In this document: positions 25,941 through 38,030 of the stretch, in pieces
Layout: every line of letters starts with the position of its first letter
Position numbering within the stretch: position 1 is the stretch's first letter
Assembly (NCBI GenBank): GCA_021229015.1
Contig: CM037777.1
Location: forward strand, 30,135,496-30,199,495
DNA: 64,000 bases
Direction: 5' to 3'
Source: Solen grandis
Lineage: Eukaryota > Mollusca > Bivalvia > Adapedonta > Solenidae
The notes under the pieces: generated by a model
Database searches by the model: none
What the model saw: the letters and a program-made list of their open reading frames with translations, nothing else
What the model was told of the DNA's origin: nothing
Translations under genes and position numbers: made by a program

Positions 25941-25946
25941 TTTATT
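25941..25946 (-). promoter_or_regulatory. Candidate polyadenylation signal of CFAP58
   Basis: AATAAA on the minus strand, about 90 bp after the CFAP58 stop codon (TAG at 26034-26036). A second AATAAA lies at 25735-25740. AT-rich surroundings make chance matches likely, so this is a candidate only. Confidence 0.4.
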
Positions 25947-26033
25947 TTTCTGTCAATAGAAGTGTATCACTACATTACTCCATTAATAAAATCGGATCAC
26001 TGTATAAATGTATAGATAGACATGTGGGTAATG

Positions 26034-29000
26034 CTATGCGGCTGTCTTGGTCTGCTTCAGGTTGAATCCCCCACCAGTGAAACGTGGCCCGTCCGTCCTC
26101 TGTGGCTGTATGATGGGGGCACCTGCCTGTGCCAGGGCTCTCTCTCGCTCCCTGGGAGAAAAAATATACAGGTGGTCATGAGAAAACTGGGTAGAGCAGT
26201 AATAATAATCATAAAAATTGTATATTGACCATTTGGAAGCAGCATTTCAGGTGAAAGGTTAACTATTTGGTCAACCTTTTAGAGAAATGTGTTTTCTCCT
26301 GGTATTCCAGATTCTTCCCATCAGAAAACAATGCAGATCCATCAATAAGCTTAAATAAGCAATTTAGCTTTCCTTCTAACTGTTGTTATCTTATTAATCC
26401 TTTTTTAATCCTTTAACATTGGATAGGGATTTACCTAGTTAAAAAAAGTTGACGTCTGTTAGATCTACCAGATTTTTCCATAAAGACAAAACAATCACTG
26501 CTGAAATTGACTAAAACGAGTTATAAAGGAGTACATACTTTTGCTGATTTTCTTTCTTTTTCTGCATGAAGTATTTCTTCTTCACCTCCTGTAGTTCTCT
26601 GGCTATTCTTTCAATCTCATATTTGTATTCATTCACTTGTGACTCGTACATGTTCAACTCTGATGCCATTGACTGTAAACACAGAAAATATGATTAATAA
26701 CTAGAAATGGAAGCCCCCACTTTGCAACATTTTCACCAAGGGTTCTAACTCCATAACTCTGCTATGGCTATCATTTTTGAAATCAAACCTCATTGATAAA
26801 AAGGAATTTTTGTAAGTTTTTGGGAAAATGTTGACTTTTTCGTTTAAGAAAGGATAAAGTTAGCATTGCATATGCTAGGATGACTACAGAAACATTCATA
26901 TTCTTCGATATCTGAAGGACAACAAGCACTTAAGTATTCCCAGTATGACCCATTCTTCCCCTCCAGTGAATTTTATCAAATATTGTCTCAAAATATGACT
27001 AGACTTCAACTCTTTCTCCCACATCTCAAACCCCCCAGAAATTGTAAGGGCTAGAGGGGATGAGGGTTGAGATGGAGAGATATTTTTTTTCAAAATCTTC
27101 CTTGACACAAGGCAAAGGAGAACAAGCATAATTAAAAAAAAGTCATTCAAACTAAAAAACAAGAAATGTATGTTGTACAGTACTGACATACCTTCATCTG
27201 TTTGGTCTTCTCCTTGAGTGTCTGCTGGTAGATGGAGAGTTGTTCAGCCACCTCGGGGCCAGGCTGGCGCGCCAGGATGTGTTTCAGCTCCAGGTACAGC
27301 TTCTCCTTCTCCTGTATCAGCAGTTCCTTCTCCACCACCTCCTCTGTTTTGGCGATCAGCCGCTTCTGCAGTGTGTGTATCTTCTGGATGTTCTCGTACT
27401 GGCTTGGGTCGCTGCCCTGTGTGATGTCAAAAAAACAAAATTGCGGTTATACGGAGCCATGAAGTCACAACATTTTACTGAGTTACATATTTACATGGCA
27501 TCGTCTAGTTTCATATGGAAAGAAAGGGTCACATACCTCATAAAAACGATTTACTTGACTTATTACTAATGCTGTGGTCTAGTGATACTGTATAAAGACT
27601 GCAGATCCTAACACTGTTGGTTTGAATCATTGGGTAACAAGAATGATTCATAATTTGACCCAGTGTTTAGTAGTTGGCCAGCTATATACCTACCATTTTA
27701 AAGGTAAGATAGTCTATAACTTGATCTACACTGGTGCCTCACCTCAAGTTTGCGCCAGCGGTGGATGTTCATTGGGTTTTCCAATTCCTCTTCTAGGGCC
27801 TTGCAGCGCGTCCTCTCTCTCAACAGCTCCCTCTGGATGTGGTAAACCTCGCGTCTATAACACATAAATCACACATTCTTACATGATCAGGAACCAATGC
27901 CACCAACTTAACTTAGTGCCAAGTACCCAGTAATACTAATAACTGCTAAGATCAATTTCAATTCACATTTTCGAGGAATACTTAAAATTTCAGCTGAAAC
28001 TACAGCTTTAAAATTTGAATACAACATGGCTCAAGTACACAAATTACAAACTTATATCTATAACCATTATGACATAAACTAGAGTTATAACTGGTGATTA
28101 ATACCCTTACTACACCACCTTGATTCAACCACAAGAAAAGATATAACAGGATAGGACAACAAGCTTGATTTCTGTAAGTCCCCACCTCATTATGAAGCGG
28201 GGGTATAACTAAAGAGAGCGGCAATGACAGGACTGTATACCTGAGGTCCTCTACATTGGCAACGCTCTTCTGCAGGATTCCCTTCTCGCGCCTCAGTTTC
28301 TTGATCTCCAGTTTAAGGACGCGGATGTCCTCCAGACGCTGGTTGTACTGGATCTCCCCCTTGTTCAGGGTCGACTGCTGAATTTTGATTTTCTCGTACA
28401 GTAGCGCCAGCTCATCGTTTCGCCGCACTAATTGGGTACCCAGGATGTCACGCTCACTGATGACCTGCACAGATAAGAGGTCAGAGGTTAGAGGTCACAC
28501 ATTGTCCTTTTTGATACTGCCACTCATGTTAATTTAATTAGGTTTAAAAATAAGTTTTTACATATGGTATGGTCATTATTGCATTAAACTTAATTGCTTT
28601 ATGAAGACAGCTACTGATCATGTCCGCTGTTCCTAAAAAAAAATACTAAAATTATTTTCAGTACAATTTTCATGCTCAAACTTAAGATATGGCCAATAGA
28701 TCATACTGAGATTTGAGGATGGCACTTAGGTTTGAGCCTGTGATTGTACTGAAGTATTTTCTAGAACTTGGTCACTGGTTTGATACTTTTGCAAGCATCA
28801 CTTGAATTAGCACACTGAATACTACTACAACGGTACCTGGTCCAACTCCTTTCTTCTGCCGGACCCGTTCAGCGTCAGCCTCGGAGATAATCTTCAGCAG
28901 TTTCCTTTCCTCGGCTTCCTGTGCCTCAATATATGCCTTGTTCTCAGCTAGAACAAGCAATTATTTTTACATAAATATCACATCTCAATAGAGGATACAG

Positions 29001-32000
29001 TGTTTAATGTAAAAAAAATGCCTATTTATAAATCATAAATAATTTTCAGCTGAAACCTTGCAAGAAGACAAGACATAATAATATATTTGTACTTCAAATT
29101 TGCATTAGTGCATAAGAAAAACAAAAATATAGCAATGTTTAAAGAGGTTACGTCCCCTGAAATATTCTCAGTCCAAGAGTGTGATTATAACAAATTATGA
29201 ATTTGGCTATATGCTGATTGACCAAGTACTAAGACAACACTACTGCTACCTACATGCCAACTGTTTCATCTTCTGGAGCTCTGCCTTGAGTGTCTCCTTC
29301 TCCTTCTCGACCCGCTGGTGTTCCAAGTGTTCCTTGATGAGGGCGGACTCCTTGGCCTGGATCTCCTCCTTCAGCTGGTCGATCTGGTGGTTCATGATCT
29401 TCAGCTTCCGCTTCATCTCCGTGATCTCGTCCTAAAACAAACCACACACATCTTCATAACAACACATTCAAATGTAATGTCAGTACTAATGTAACATGGT
29501 TAAAATCGTAGAGCCTTATCGAGTTACATCATGGATCAATGTAATTTACACAATACCTAGGTTTAAACGCTAAACGCTCTAATATAAAAAAGAATTTGCT
29601 GTAAAGAAAAATCCACATACAGGTAACAGGGAAATGAGCTTCATTAACAGAGAGAAGCTCTCTAAACAATTAGTCGCTGGAAAATGTAATAACTGGCCAT
29701 ATGAGGTCGGACTGAAGTGAAATGGTCTCTAGTGTAAATGCAATATTATCATTAAATATATATGTTTTATTTCAGAAGCTATGACTTTGAAATCTACTCC
29801 ATACTTCTAGTCCTTAGCTTAATATTAAGCTCTACCATGTCCTAGAAGTCTTGTAAAAGGCCAAATGTTGAGAAGTCCCAGGTTGAAAAACAGCATAACC
29901 TTAAATCACATGGACAAAAAATTTTTATTATAACCTGTGAAGAAAATATTGGCCATTGTTACCTGTGACTCAATAAGGTTTTTGCTGTACAGGTTACGGT
30001 CACTCCTGACTGCCTCGTACAGGTTCTGCTGCTGCTTCAGCTTTCCCTTTTAACGAAAATCTGCATCCTTTTCCAGTGTTGAGCACCTAAAAAAAAATTA
30101 CCATTTAAAAAAAAAAAAAAAAAAATATAAGGAAAACAGTTTCTATTCCTCAATGAGATTTGAAGAAACAATCACACTAGAAAATAGTGCAGTTGCAATT
30201 CATATTAACCAAAGTACAAATTAAGTTAGGAAAAACCAAATCAACATCTACATCAAGAGTTTGGTGCAAAGCTGTTGTAACTGCTTCTTTAGTTCTTTAA
30301 AAAATACAAATTTTAAACAATGACTTGAATATGACAACATATTCATCCTCATCTGGACCCGAGTACACAGTCTCACCTTCTGCGTGAGATCGCTGGCCTC
30401 ATTGATGTAGCGATCACGTTCCTTCTCCAGCTGGTAGATGATCTTGCGCTGTTTCTGGGCCTCCTCCTTGTAGTTCTGGATCTCCTGCTCCAGGTTCTTC
30501 TTGCTCTGCTCATGCAGCTTCACCAGACTCAGCTGCTTGGTGGTCGCGCTCACGGCCTTCAACATCTCCTTGTGGAGGAGGTCACGTTCCCTGACTAGTC
30601 CATCTATAGACTTCTTGTCTGCTTCAGCCTGCTTCTTGGAAGCCTCCAGCTCTGGGAACATAAAATTGAAATGTATTAGGTCACTGTTCAGCGCCCTTTT
30701 TTATATGCTGAATAGTAAGCATGTACTGGGTCTCTTTTATAGTTTCTGGGAAAGACCAATATTTTGAGTTAGGAAAATTATTAAAAACACTAAATGAACA
30801 CTGGAAATATTACGGAATAATCATTGAAGAATATCCATGCTACAACATGAAGCAATTCATCATTTTTATTTGAACAAGACTTAGTAAAAACAAAGTTACT
30901 TAAACCCTACCTCATCTTTAAATGGTTTATGAAACAAATGGATTTTTCTTTACCTAGCAGGCTGTGCAGAATCTGAGCTATTGTATAAGCAAACCGATGA
31001 GACCTGATCAAACAGACCTGGGTCTACTCTGTTTGCCAATGCCTCAAAACAATTCTATATGAGGTAAAGGGTTAAAACAGGCATGTAGGAAACTTTCACC
31101 ACAATGAAAATGATAATACCTTATCTTCTTTGGTGAATGATATGATTTATCATTCATAAGTATGTCTCATTCATTTCACTTAAAGTATGGAATACAAGAT
31201 GTTTTCTAGGCTTGATGTACCATTGTATAATAGATATATCCAATGTTTCACTCACCTCTCTCAAGACCGACAATCTGTGACTTGAGAGTTTCCTTCTGGT
31301 TCTCCAGGTCTGACTTGTTGTCCTCCACATTTCGCAGTTTGCGCTGGATTGTCTCCCTTGTCTTGTTCAGGCGCTGTGTCTCTTGCTTCAACTGATTCAC
31401 TTCGTCTTCTTTCACCTGACAAAAGTTATTACAAGTATTAACCCTTTCCCTCATATAGACTCATTTAACCCTTTCCCTCATATAGACTCATTTTGATGCA
31501 CTCAATAGGTACCACATAAAGCCTGATCTGCAGAAAACCATAGTTAAACCTTGCCAAATTTAATTACAAAATCCTCATTTCCAGACCACTGAGGAGCAGG
31601 CTGATCTGGTTTTATGTTGTTCGCATAGGTCTTTTCATGGTTTCCTCTATGAGGGAAAGGGTTAAGTGATGTACAAATAAGGTGCAAACAAAGAGCATTT
31701 TATTGCAGTTCAAATTAATTCATACTGAACTATCTTTGTTTTGATGTCACAACATTTCTTTTTTATGCATCATCATTTTACAGTATATTAGAAGATTTAC
31801 TTTTTTATATATATTTCAATTAAAGCCACCAATTCATTATATGACATGTATTTACAGTACCTTAACTTTAGGCAATCTAAATCATTTAATAGCAAAGAAA
31901 AATGTACATTAAGTACAGTTCAAGATATCCATGAAATATCCATACTTCTAAAATCTATGGCTTTGTATATGTACCAACAAAATATCTAAGGAGAGAAGAT

Positions 32001-35000
32001 ATTGACAAATGATACCTTGAGTTCAGCGACTCTGGACTGGTTCTCCTGGGCCAGTGTATCCGTGGAAACCAGCTGGTTCTCGAAATCTCCCTGGAGTTTC
32101 TGGAACCTTGTGTTGAGGATGTCGGCATCCTTGATAGCTCGCTCATTCAGGATCTGAAAACAGGTTTGTGCAACATGAGATAATATAAAACTACAGTATG
32201 ACATATACCAGTCTTAGCATGAGCTATTCTAAAATAGAGGGGTTAACAGATATAAAATAGAGTATTTTCAAAATACAATGATGGAACTTTTTCATTCCCC
32301 AGTGAGTAATCTAGATAAGAGTGCATTTTAAAGAGTTCCTATTTTGCATATTTTTCAAAACAGGAGGTAAAATAATAACCAACTGTAATCTAGCTCCAAC
32401 ATTGTTAAACTTTCAGAATTTCAGTGAAAATTTCCTGTCATGGCTCTCTCTTGGTATCTGACAAGACTTTCTGAACAATTTGATCTAATTTTATCCCTTC
32501 CATCCCTACATACAGGGGCACCAAGATGGACATTTGAGGTTAATTTAAATGATCCTTCCCTCATAATATAATGTAGCTCCATTATAGCTATATATTTTGT
32601 ATAGGTTTATATTCCCCATTATAATGGACTGCAATAATCAAAACTATGTATGCACCTACAATGAACTGTCATAAAATACAGATGTTGAAGCATGGTATAT
32701 TGGATTTCACATTAATTGTAATGAATCATTTAAATAATGGATCCACACCAGAGGTGCAAAGTTATTGAAAAAATCACTTGCTCCTATTCTGAAATAAAAA
32801 ATATATATACTGTATATAAATATTTAAAGAAATTTGTTCTAGTATTTTGCTTGCCGTAAACTAAATGTTCACTTGTGGAAGTTTACACTGTATATACGTC
32901 TGATACTGACCCTCTGCTCTTTGAGCTGCTGCTCCAGTTTCCCGATATCCTCCTTATAACGCTGGATCTGGGTCTGCATGGTCTTGATCTCCGATGCCTT
33001 GGCATCCAGGTCGGCTTTGGTCTGCTTCATCTCACGTTCCATCTTGTCTCGCTTTCGGGCCTCGCGTTGAGCTTCGTTGTTACGCATCTGGATGTCTTGG
33101 GTGAGCTGAAATAAACAGAGGGTTTTTTGGGTTTTTTTTTAGGTAAAAATATCATCAACTTTAAACACTCTAACAGAATATATAAACATATATCCTTCTG
33201 TAAATCTGTTCTCTTAAACTGGATTGATTTTTGCAAAAAGTTGTTACAACAGTTGCTAATATTTAAGTAACCTTTCATTTTCAAAGTTAACAATGACAAT
33301 AATAAAAGAAATTATTAATTTGATTATCAAAATTTGCACAGAATAAAAATAACAAACAAAATTTGGTACTCTTTTTTCAACAAAAGAATAACTATATTGA
33401 TAATAGTCAAAAATATCATCGGTTATAAAGTATAACAAATAATAAACCCCAAAAACATAGTCGAAGGAGAGAAACTTGTTAAGTTAGACTTTTGCCCCTA
33501 TATTTCCCCCATCCCCATCAACGATTGTACAACTGGTCCTTGGGGCCCATATTTTAAGAATTTGATTGACCAGTACAAAAAAACACAGCCTCACTAAGAG
33601 AAAAAGGCATTAGATAACAGATGAATAAAACTTTAATTATGTTTTGGTAATACACATGTAAATTTTTTAAGATTTTAAAATATAAAAAGATTAAAAATAT
33701 GCATCATTATCACATTTACAACTGAAAACTGACAGGCCATCAGTGAAAATGAATGAGCCCATCCACAAGCCGTGTGCTTCTCTTGACAATATAACCCACC
33801 TCTTGTAACTTCTCCTCGGTGTTGGCCTTCTGTTCATCCAGATGCTGCATGTTGGTGTTGGCCTGGGCCAGTTGTTCCCGCAGCTTGACAATCTCCTGGA
33901 GACTGTCATCCCGCTCCTTTGTCAGGTCCTCCTTGATCTTCAGCAGCTCGTTCACACTGGAACCACATTACATACCCTCACTTTAAACCACTGTTATATT
34001 GTTAAAAATTTCTTGACGGACAAATTTTTCAATACAAAATTTTATTCAAAGACAGTGCTACTGTCATCACTTGTGTACAATCTGCATTTTCAAACCCTAA
34101 GTATGATCTCTAAATTGATGCTGTGCATCTTACATCGATATAATGTTTACACTTTTTTTCAGGGAGTCTGAGTGAACAAAATTGGCACTTACACAAACAC
34201 AAGGAAAAGGACCACGTCTCACGTATTTTGGAAATGATCAGAGATTTGAAGAAAAAAAAATTATATGAGGAGTAAGTTGTAAATATCCAAAATAAATTAC
34301 ACATTATTTTGACATTACAGGTATGAATAACCATTCTCTGAGTGAATCATAAATTATACATGAAAAATAATATGAGTCCACCCAGCCTAACCTGTGCTCC
34401 TGGCCCATGGTAAGCCCTGCTCCTTGTTCAACTAGCTTGCTGAGGTTGGCAATCTCCAGCTTGAGGGACTGGATGGTTTCACGGGCTCGTGTCTCCTTCT
34501 CATGGGCTGCATCCACCATCTTCCAAGCTTTCTCAATTTCCTTGTGAACAAAATTGTACAGTTGTTTCAGAAATTTTTACATTTTCACGGAATTTGCAGA
34601 TGTTTGTTCGTTTTGTTGGGCTTAATATCCCACCGACAGTAATTCAGTCATTTGGAGACGATGTCTACTTGAGACAGATATAGTGCTGCAGTATCACGCC
34701 GTAGACATGTGGCATGATATCACATCCAGTCACATTATCCTGACACCGGGCCAACCAGTCCTGCAACTACCCTTATATGCTGAGCGCCAAGCAAGGGAGC
34801 TATAACAGTACCATTTTTTACGACTTTGGTATGTCACGGCCAGGGATCGAACCCACGACCTCCCGCTCCTGAGGCAGACGCTCTAACCACTCGGCCACCG
34901 GGGACGGTAATTTGCAGATGTAGAGTACCCATATCAAATCTATCCTTGAACAGATAAAATTCTATTCAGGATGTTTGTATTTATTCTATCAGCTGTTATT

Positions 35001-35157
35001 CATATATGTATTACAAAGCTATAAAAAATTTTGTGTGTTTTAATGTATTGCTTTATTTATTTTGTATATAAGATGCATGCATTTTTGGATGCAGAAATGC
35101 ACTTTTAAGATGATATAAAAGACAAAACACTGTTACACAAACACTTTTGTAATTTGG

Positions 35158-35188
<31 letters not shown>

Positions 35189-37294
35189 CTATATATATAT
35201 ATATATGGTGGTAATAATTGATACAATAATAATTCTAATAAGACACCTAGAACCTACCTTTTTCAGCGAAGCTATCGTCGCCTGGTCTTCCTGGGACAGT
35301 TTCAAGGCAGTTGAGACTTTGGCAGAGTTGGCAACAATTTCTGCATTTAGCTCCCGGCATTTCTGCATCAGCCTTTTCTCACTCTCATGTGATTTCTTGA
35401 GAGCTTTATGGAGCTTTTCATACTCATTCCTGAATCGCTCCAAGCTCCTGTCTCCCATGAGCTCACCAATAACCTTAAATAAAATAAAGGTGTCAGAGTT
35501 AATATTTTCATTTTATTGAAGTCAAATGTCTTACAAATCTCACAGGAATTATTTTATGGTTTATTTCTTTATTCTCTTTTCTTTTCTTTCCATGTGTGTT
35601 TAATTTCGATTGTAGCAACACAAATGAGACCATGAAAAATGAAATTATGAAACAGCTTTATCTATAAAAAATATGAAAAACCCTTTTTTATTTATTAAGA
35701 CAACCCCCAGTCATGTATGAAGAATATGGACATGTTTAACAAGTAAAAATGAACATGAAACACTTTTTCAACAAGGTGCAGCTGAAGTAAGATTTATGTA
35801 TACACTTACACATCTACTATTTTACTGTTAAAAACACACACATTAACAACAATAAAATCTTACATCTTGAAAGTCCTTTTCAAGGGCCTCAAAGGCACTG
35901 TCCTCAATGGACGCTTTATCCTTCCCCTCATCCTTTTTCTGAAAAAGTAAACAAATGATATAAGCTTGCAGCTAGAAAAGAGCCCAAATTGTCAAAGTGT
36001 TATTTCATCATCACTGTTTCTCTGGTGTTATGAAAAAGTTGAAATCTGTATGTCAGTTTACTCTGACACTTGCATAAAATATACTGTATTTGTTTGTGAA
36101 CTCATGTTCTAAACATCACTGGTTTGTCATGTTTTTATGAGCCAAGTTTGGTGATTTTTATGGGCAAATTAATATGCAAAAGAGCATCATCACATTAGTT
36201 AATTTTAACTATACTCAATCCTACTATTAAAGGACTTTAAAGAACTTCTTGTTATTCATCAAGGTCAAATGTTAACTGCCCATTTTTTTTATATATATAT
36301 AGAATTAAACCTGATATCGTGGCTTTAATTTTTTGTAGTTTTACACAGGAGAAATTGGCATGATTTCATTTGTCAGATCTCTTCTGACCGAACATGTTTT
36401 TGAATGCCCAAACTGTTTTAGGGGGATTCCTCAGGGAAGGGTGTGTTTTTTTGGTATCTGTATGTCTTTATTCATCCCTTCCACATAAAAGACAAATTTT
36501 ATGATAATCTACCATTGTTCAAAGGAGCCACGGCAATTGAATAGTGGGATATACGTTATCAATGGACAAAGTATCTACCTTCTTATTATATATAAGGTCT
36601 TTGAAAAAGAAAAATATATATTTTTTAAAATAAATCTAAAATTTAACATTTTAGGAGTGTTGAACAAAGAAATTGGGCATTTTTTGGTTAAAGCAACATA
36701 CCGAGTACCTTTGATCAGGTTATCTTAATCATGTTTGTTATATTTTCTTTCTTTGGTGTCATTTGATAGATGAGCAACATCTGACAGACATTTGTTTACA
36801 TGTAGGCAAAACCACTCACCATAAGACATTTAATATTTCTATGGTACACAAAAAGAATATTCAACTGCTACTTTGAATTCAGATGGTAAGTTTTTTGACA
36901 AAGATGCTCAGCCCAACTTTTGACGTACTTTATAGACCAATCAAAAATGTAAAACAGAGAAGATCATCAGTCATACAGAGTCCACCATTTAATGATTTAT
37001 CCAAGAAAAAAAAACTGATTACTCCAATTCACACCTACTGTACCCGTTTAATACGTAGTTTTCAACATTTAGTTTTTGAACAAAGTTTATCATGATATGA
37101 ATGAAACATTCTGACACTGCATTTTTTTTATACAGACACCTGAATGTCTCTGTTTTATATCAACAAATGTTACCAAGTGGGTGGGGTTGAAATTGATCAC
37201 GCATCGGTATTTCAAAAATATAATAACATACACTCTTTTAGCGAGGAAAACACATTTCTTGCATAGATTATAAAACATTACTTACATCTGACAT
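26034..37294 (-). CDS. CFAP58: Cilia- and flagella-associated protein 58, 17 exons
   Basis: Long coiled-coil protein of motile cilia and sperm flagella (formerly CCDC147), involved in axoneme and mid-piece assembly. Exons in transcript order: 37286-37294, 35864-35938, 35258-35473, 34392-34540, 33800-33956, 32911-33105, 32016-32153, 31256-31415, 30377-30651, 29963-30046, 29254-29431, 28837-28947, 28241-28464, 27743-27854, 27192-27416, 26539-26672, 26034-26151. Each has AG/GT borders and phases that match its neighbour. The product is about 852 residues against about 872 in human. Recognisable stretches in order: EDSAFEALEKDFQ, LMQKCRELNAEIVANSAKV, EQGAGLTMGQEH, NEASDLTQK, NLYEAVRSDRNLYSKNLIE, EAEERKLLKII, VISERDILGTQLVRRNDEL, ENPMNIHRWRKLE, LARQPGPE, and C-terminal PRFTGGGFNL. 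Nearly the whole chain is heptad-rich. Exon 1 codes only MSD, then donor GTAAGT. Oddities: exon 12 has one extra base, and about 25 residues expected before exon 10 are missing (see findings). The identity is near certain; the lesions look like assembly errors. Confidence 0.97.
28640..28765. repeat. Interspersed repeat in CFAP58 intron (related copy at 59905-60022)
   Basis: TTTCATGCTCAAACTTAAGA and GGTTTGAGCCTGTGATTGTA correspond in order and spacing to TTTCATACTCAAACCCAAAC and AATTTGAGCCTGAGATTGTA at 59905-60022. Similarity is by eye; the family is unnamed. Confidence 0.55.
30896..31078. mobile_element. MITE in CFAP58 intron 8
   Basis: Terminal inverted repeats TTAAACCCTACCTCAT and ATGAGGTAAAGGGTTAA bound about 180 bp containing CTAGCAGGCTGTGCAGAATC. 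Related to the element at 31438-31666. Confidence 0.6.
31438..31666. mobile_element. MITE in CFAP58 intron 7
   Basis: Left end TTAACCCTTTCCCTCATATA (duplicated in tandem, second copy at about 31467). Right end CTCTATGAGGGAAAGGGTTA is its inverted partner. Internal GAGCAGGCTGATCTGG resembles the element at 30896. Non-coding; TTAA target preference is suggested by the ends. Confidence 0.65.
34604..34908 (-). mobile_element. tRNA-derived SINE in CFAP58 intron 3, 13-bp target duplication
   Basis: Minus-strand head CCCCGGTGGCCGAGTGGTTA with A box and GGGTTCGATCCC B box; the tail contains GATATTAAGCCCAACAAAAC in the same sense. Perfect 13-bp direct repeats AATTTGCAGATGT at 34591-34603 and 34909-34921 mark a fairly young insertion. 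Confidence 0.9.
35158..35206. repeat. (CT)n(TA)n compound microsatellite in CFAP58 intron
   Basis: About 12 CT units followed by a TA-rich run, close to the exon 3 donor. Confidence 0.9.
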
Positions 37295-37400
37295 CTTGTC
37301 CGAATTGAGATGGCGATGTCTCTAAGAATAACCGTATGTTTCTATCATTTATATTTCCAAAACAGTCAATGGCGGAAACTGTCACTGCAGTATTGACAGT

Positions 37401-37417
37401 GGTTGCTAAGAGCAACC
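37401..37417. promoter_or_regulatory. Palindromic RFX X-box in CFAP58 promoter
   Basis: GTTGCTAAGAGCAAC (37402-37416) is a perfect inverted repeat of GTTGCT with a 3-base spacer, extended by one G/C pair on each side. It lies 108 bp upstream of the CFAP58 start codon. RFX transcription factors bind such X-boxes and drive ciliary genes across animals. A further half site, GTTGCT, follows at about 37425. Function is inferred from position and family knowledge. Confidence 0.7.
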
Positions 37418-37879
37418 AGTGCGAGTTGCTAAAACTGTTGCTTTTCGAAATAAAGAATAAAACCCCGTATTTAAATATCTTATACAAAAACAAAGCCGAA
37501 TATCGCTAGTGTTTACTTTGCATCAGCAGATTGATCAAAATCATGAATGGTAAAAAAAAAAATCCCCGGTTTACGTTAATCAAGGGACGTAACTGCAATT
37601 TAAGTGATATAAAATATCGACTAATCTCCCTTCTCATGGATACAAGAATGGTTGTATGGTCATACAGTTTGAAACATTAGCTATAAACTATTTACCAACA
37701 ATAAACAAAAACTTCAACAAATTAAAATAACGGCCTGTAAGGTAGAATGTTTATGCATTTAACATTAAAACAATAAGATCAAAATCAATTTAAGGATATA
37801 TCATGCAAGATTATATTAACGTTATTATAGGTCTTTGCTTAAAAGAAGACAAGCCATATCAGAGCTGTGAAAACCTAGA

Positions 37880-38030
37880 TGACTTGACTTACTGTCGCTT
37901 CGACAGTATTTCAGTCATATAGCGACGTCCATCTAATTACAGGTGGTGGAAGACCCCGAATGCACGGAGACATCCGGGTAGAACCACCGACCCTACCGCA
38001 AGCCAGCTGGAAGGCTTCCTCACAAGAAAA
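37880..38030. mobile_element. Interspersed element related to 15885-16008
   Basis: Contains CATATAGCGACGTCCATCTA, ATTACAGGTGGTGGAAGACC and GGGTAGAACCACCGACCCTA, matching 15885-16008 in order. It lies just upstream of the CFAP58 promoter region. Confidence 0.65.

Noticed and set aside
29181..30767. Plus-strand frames over CFAP58 exons (29181-29435, 30501-30767)
   Set aside because: Antisense shadows of conserved minus-strand exons.
26034..37294. CFAP58 as a pseudogene because of its frame lesions
   Set aside because: All 17 exons keep splice sites and conserved residues; two local indels next to otherwise clean exons fit consensus error better.
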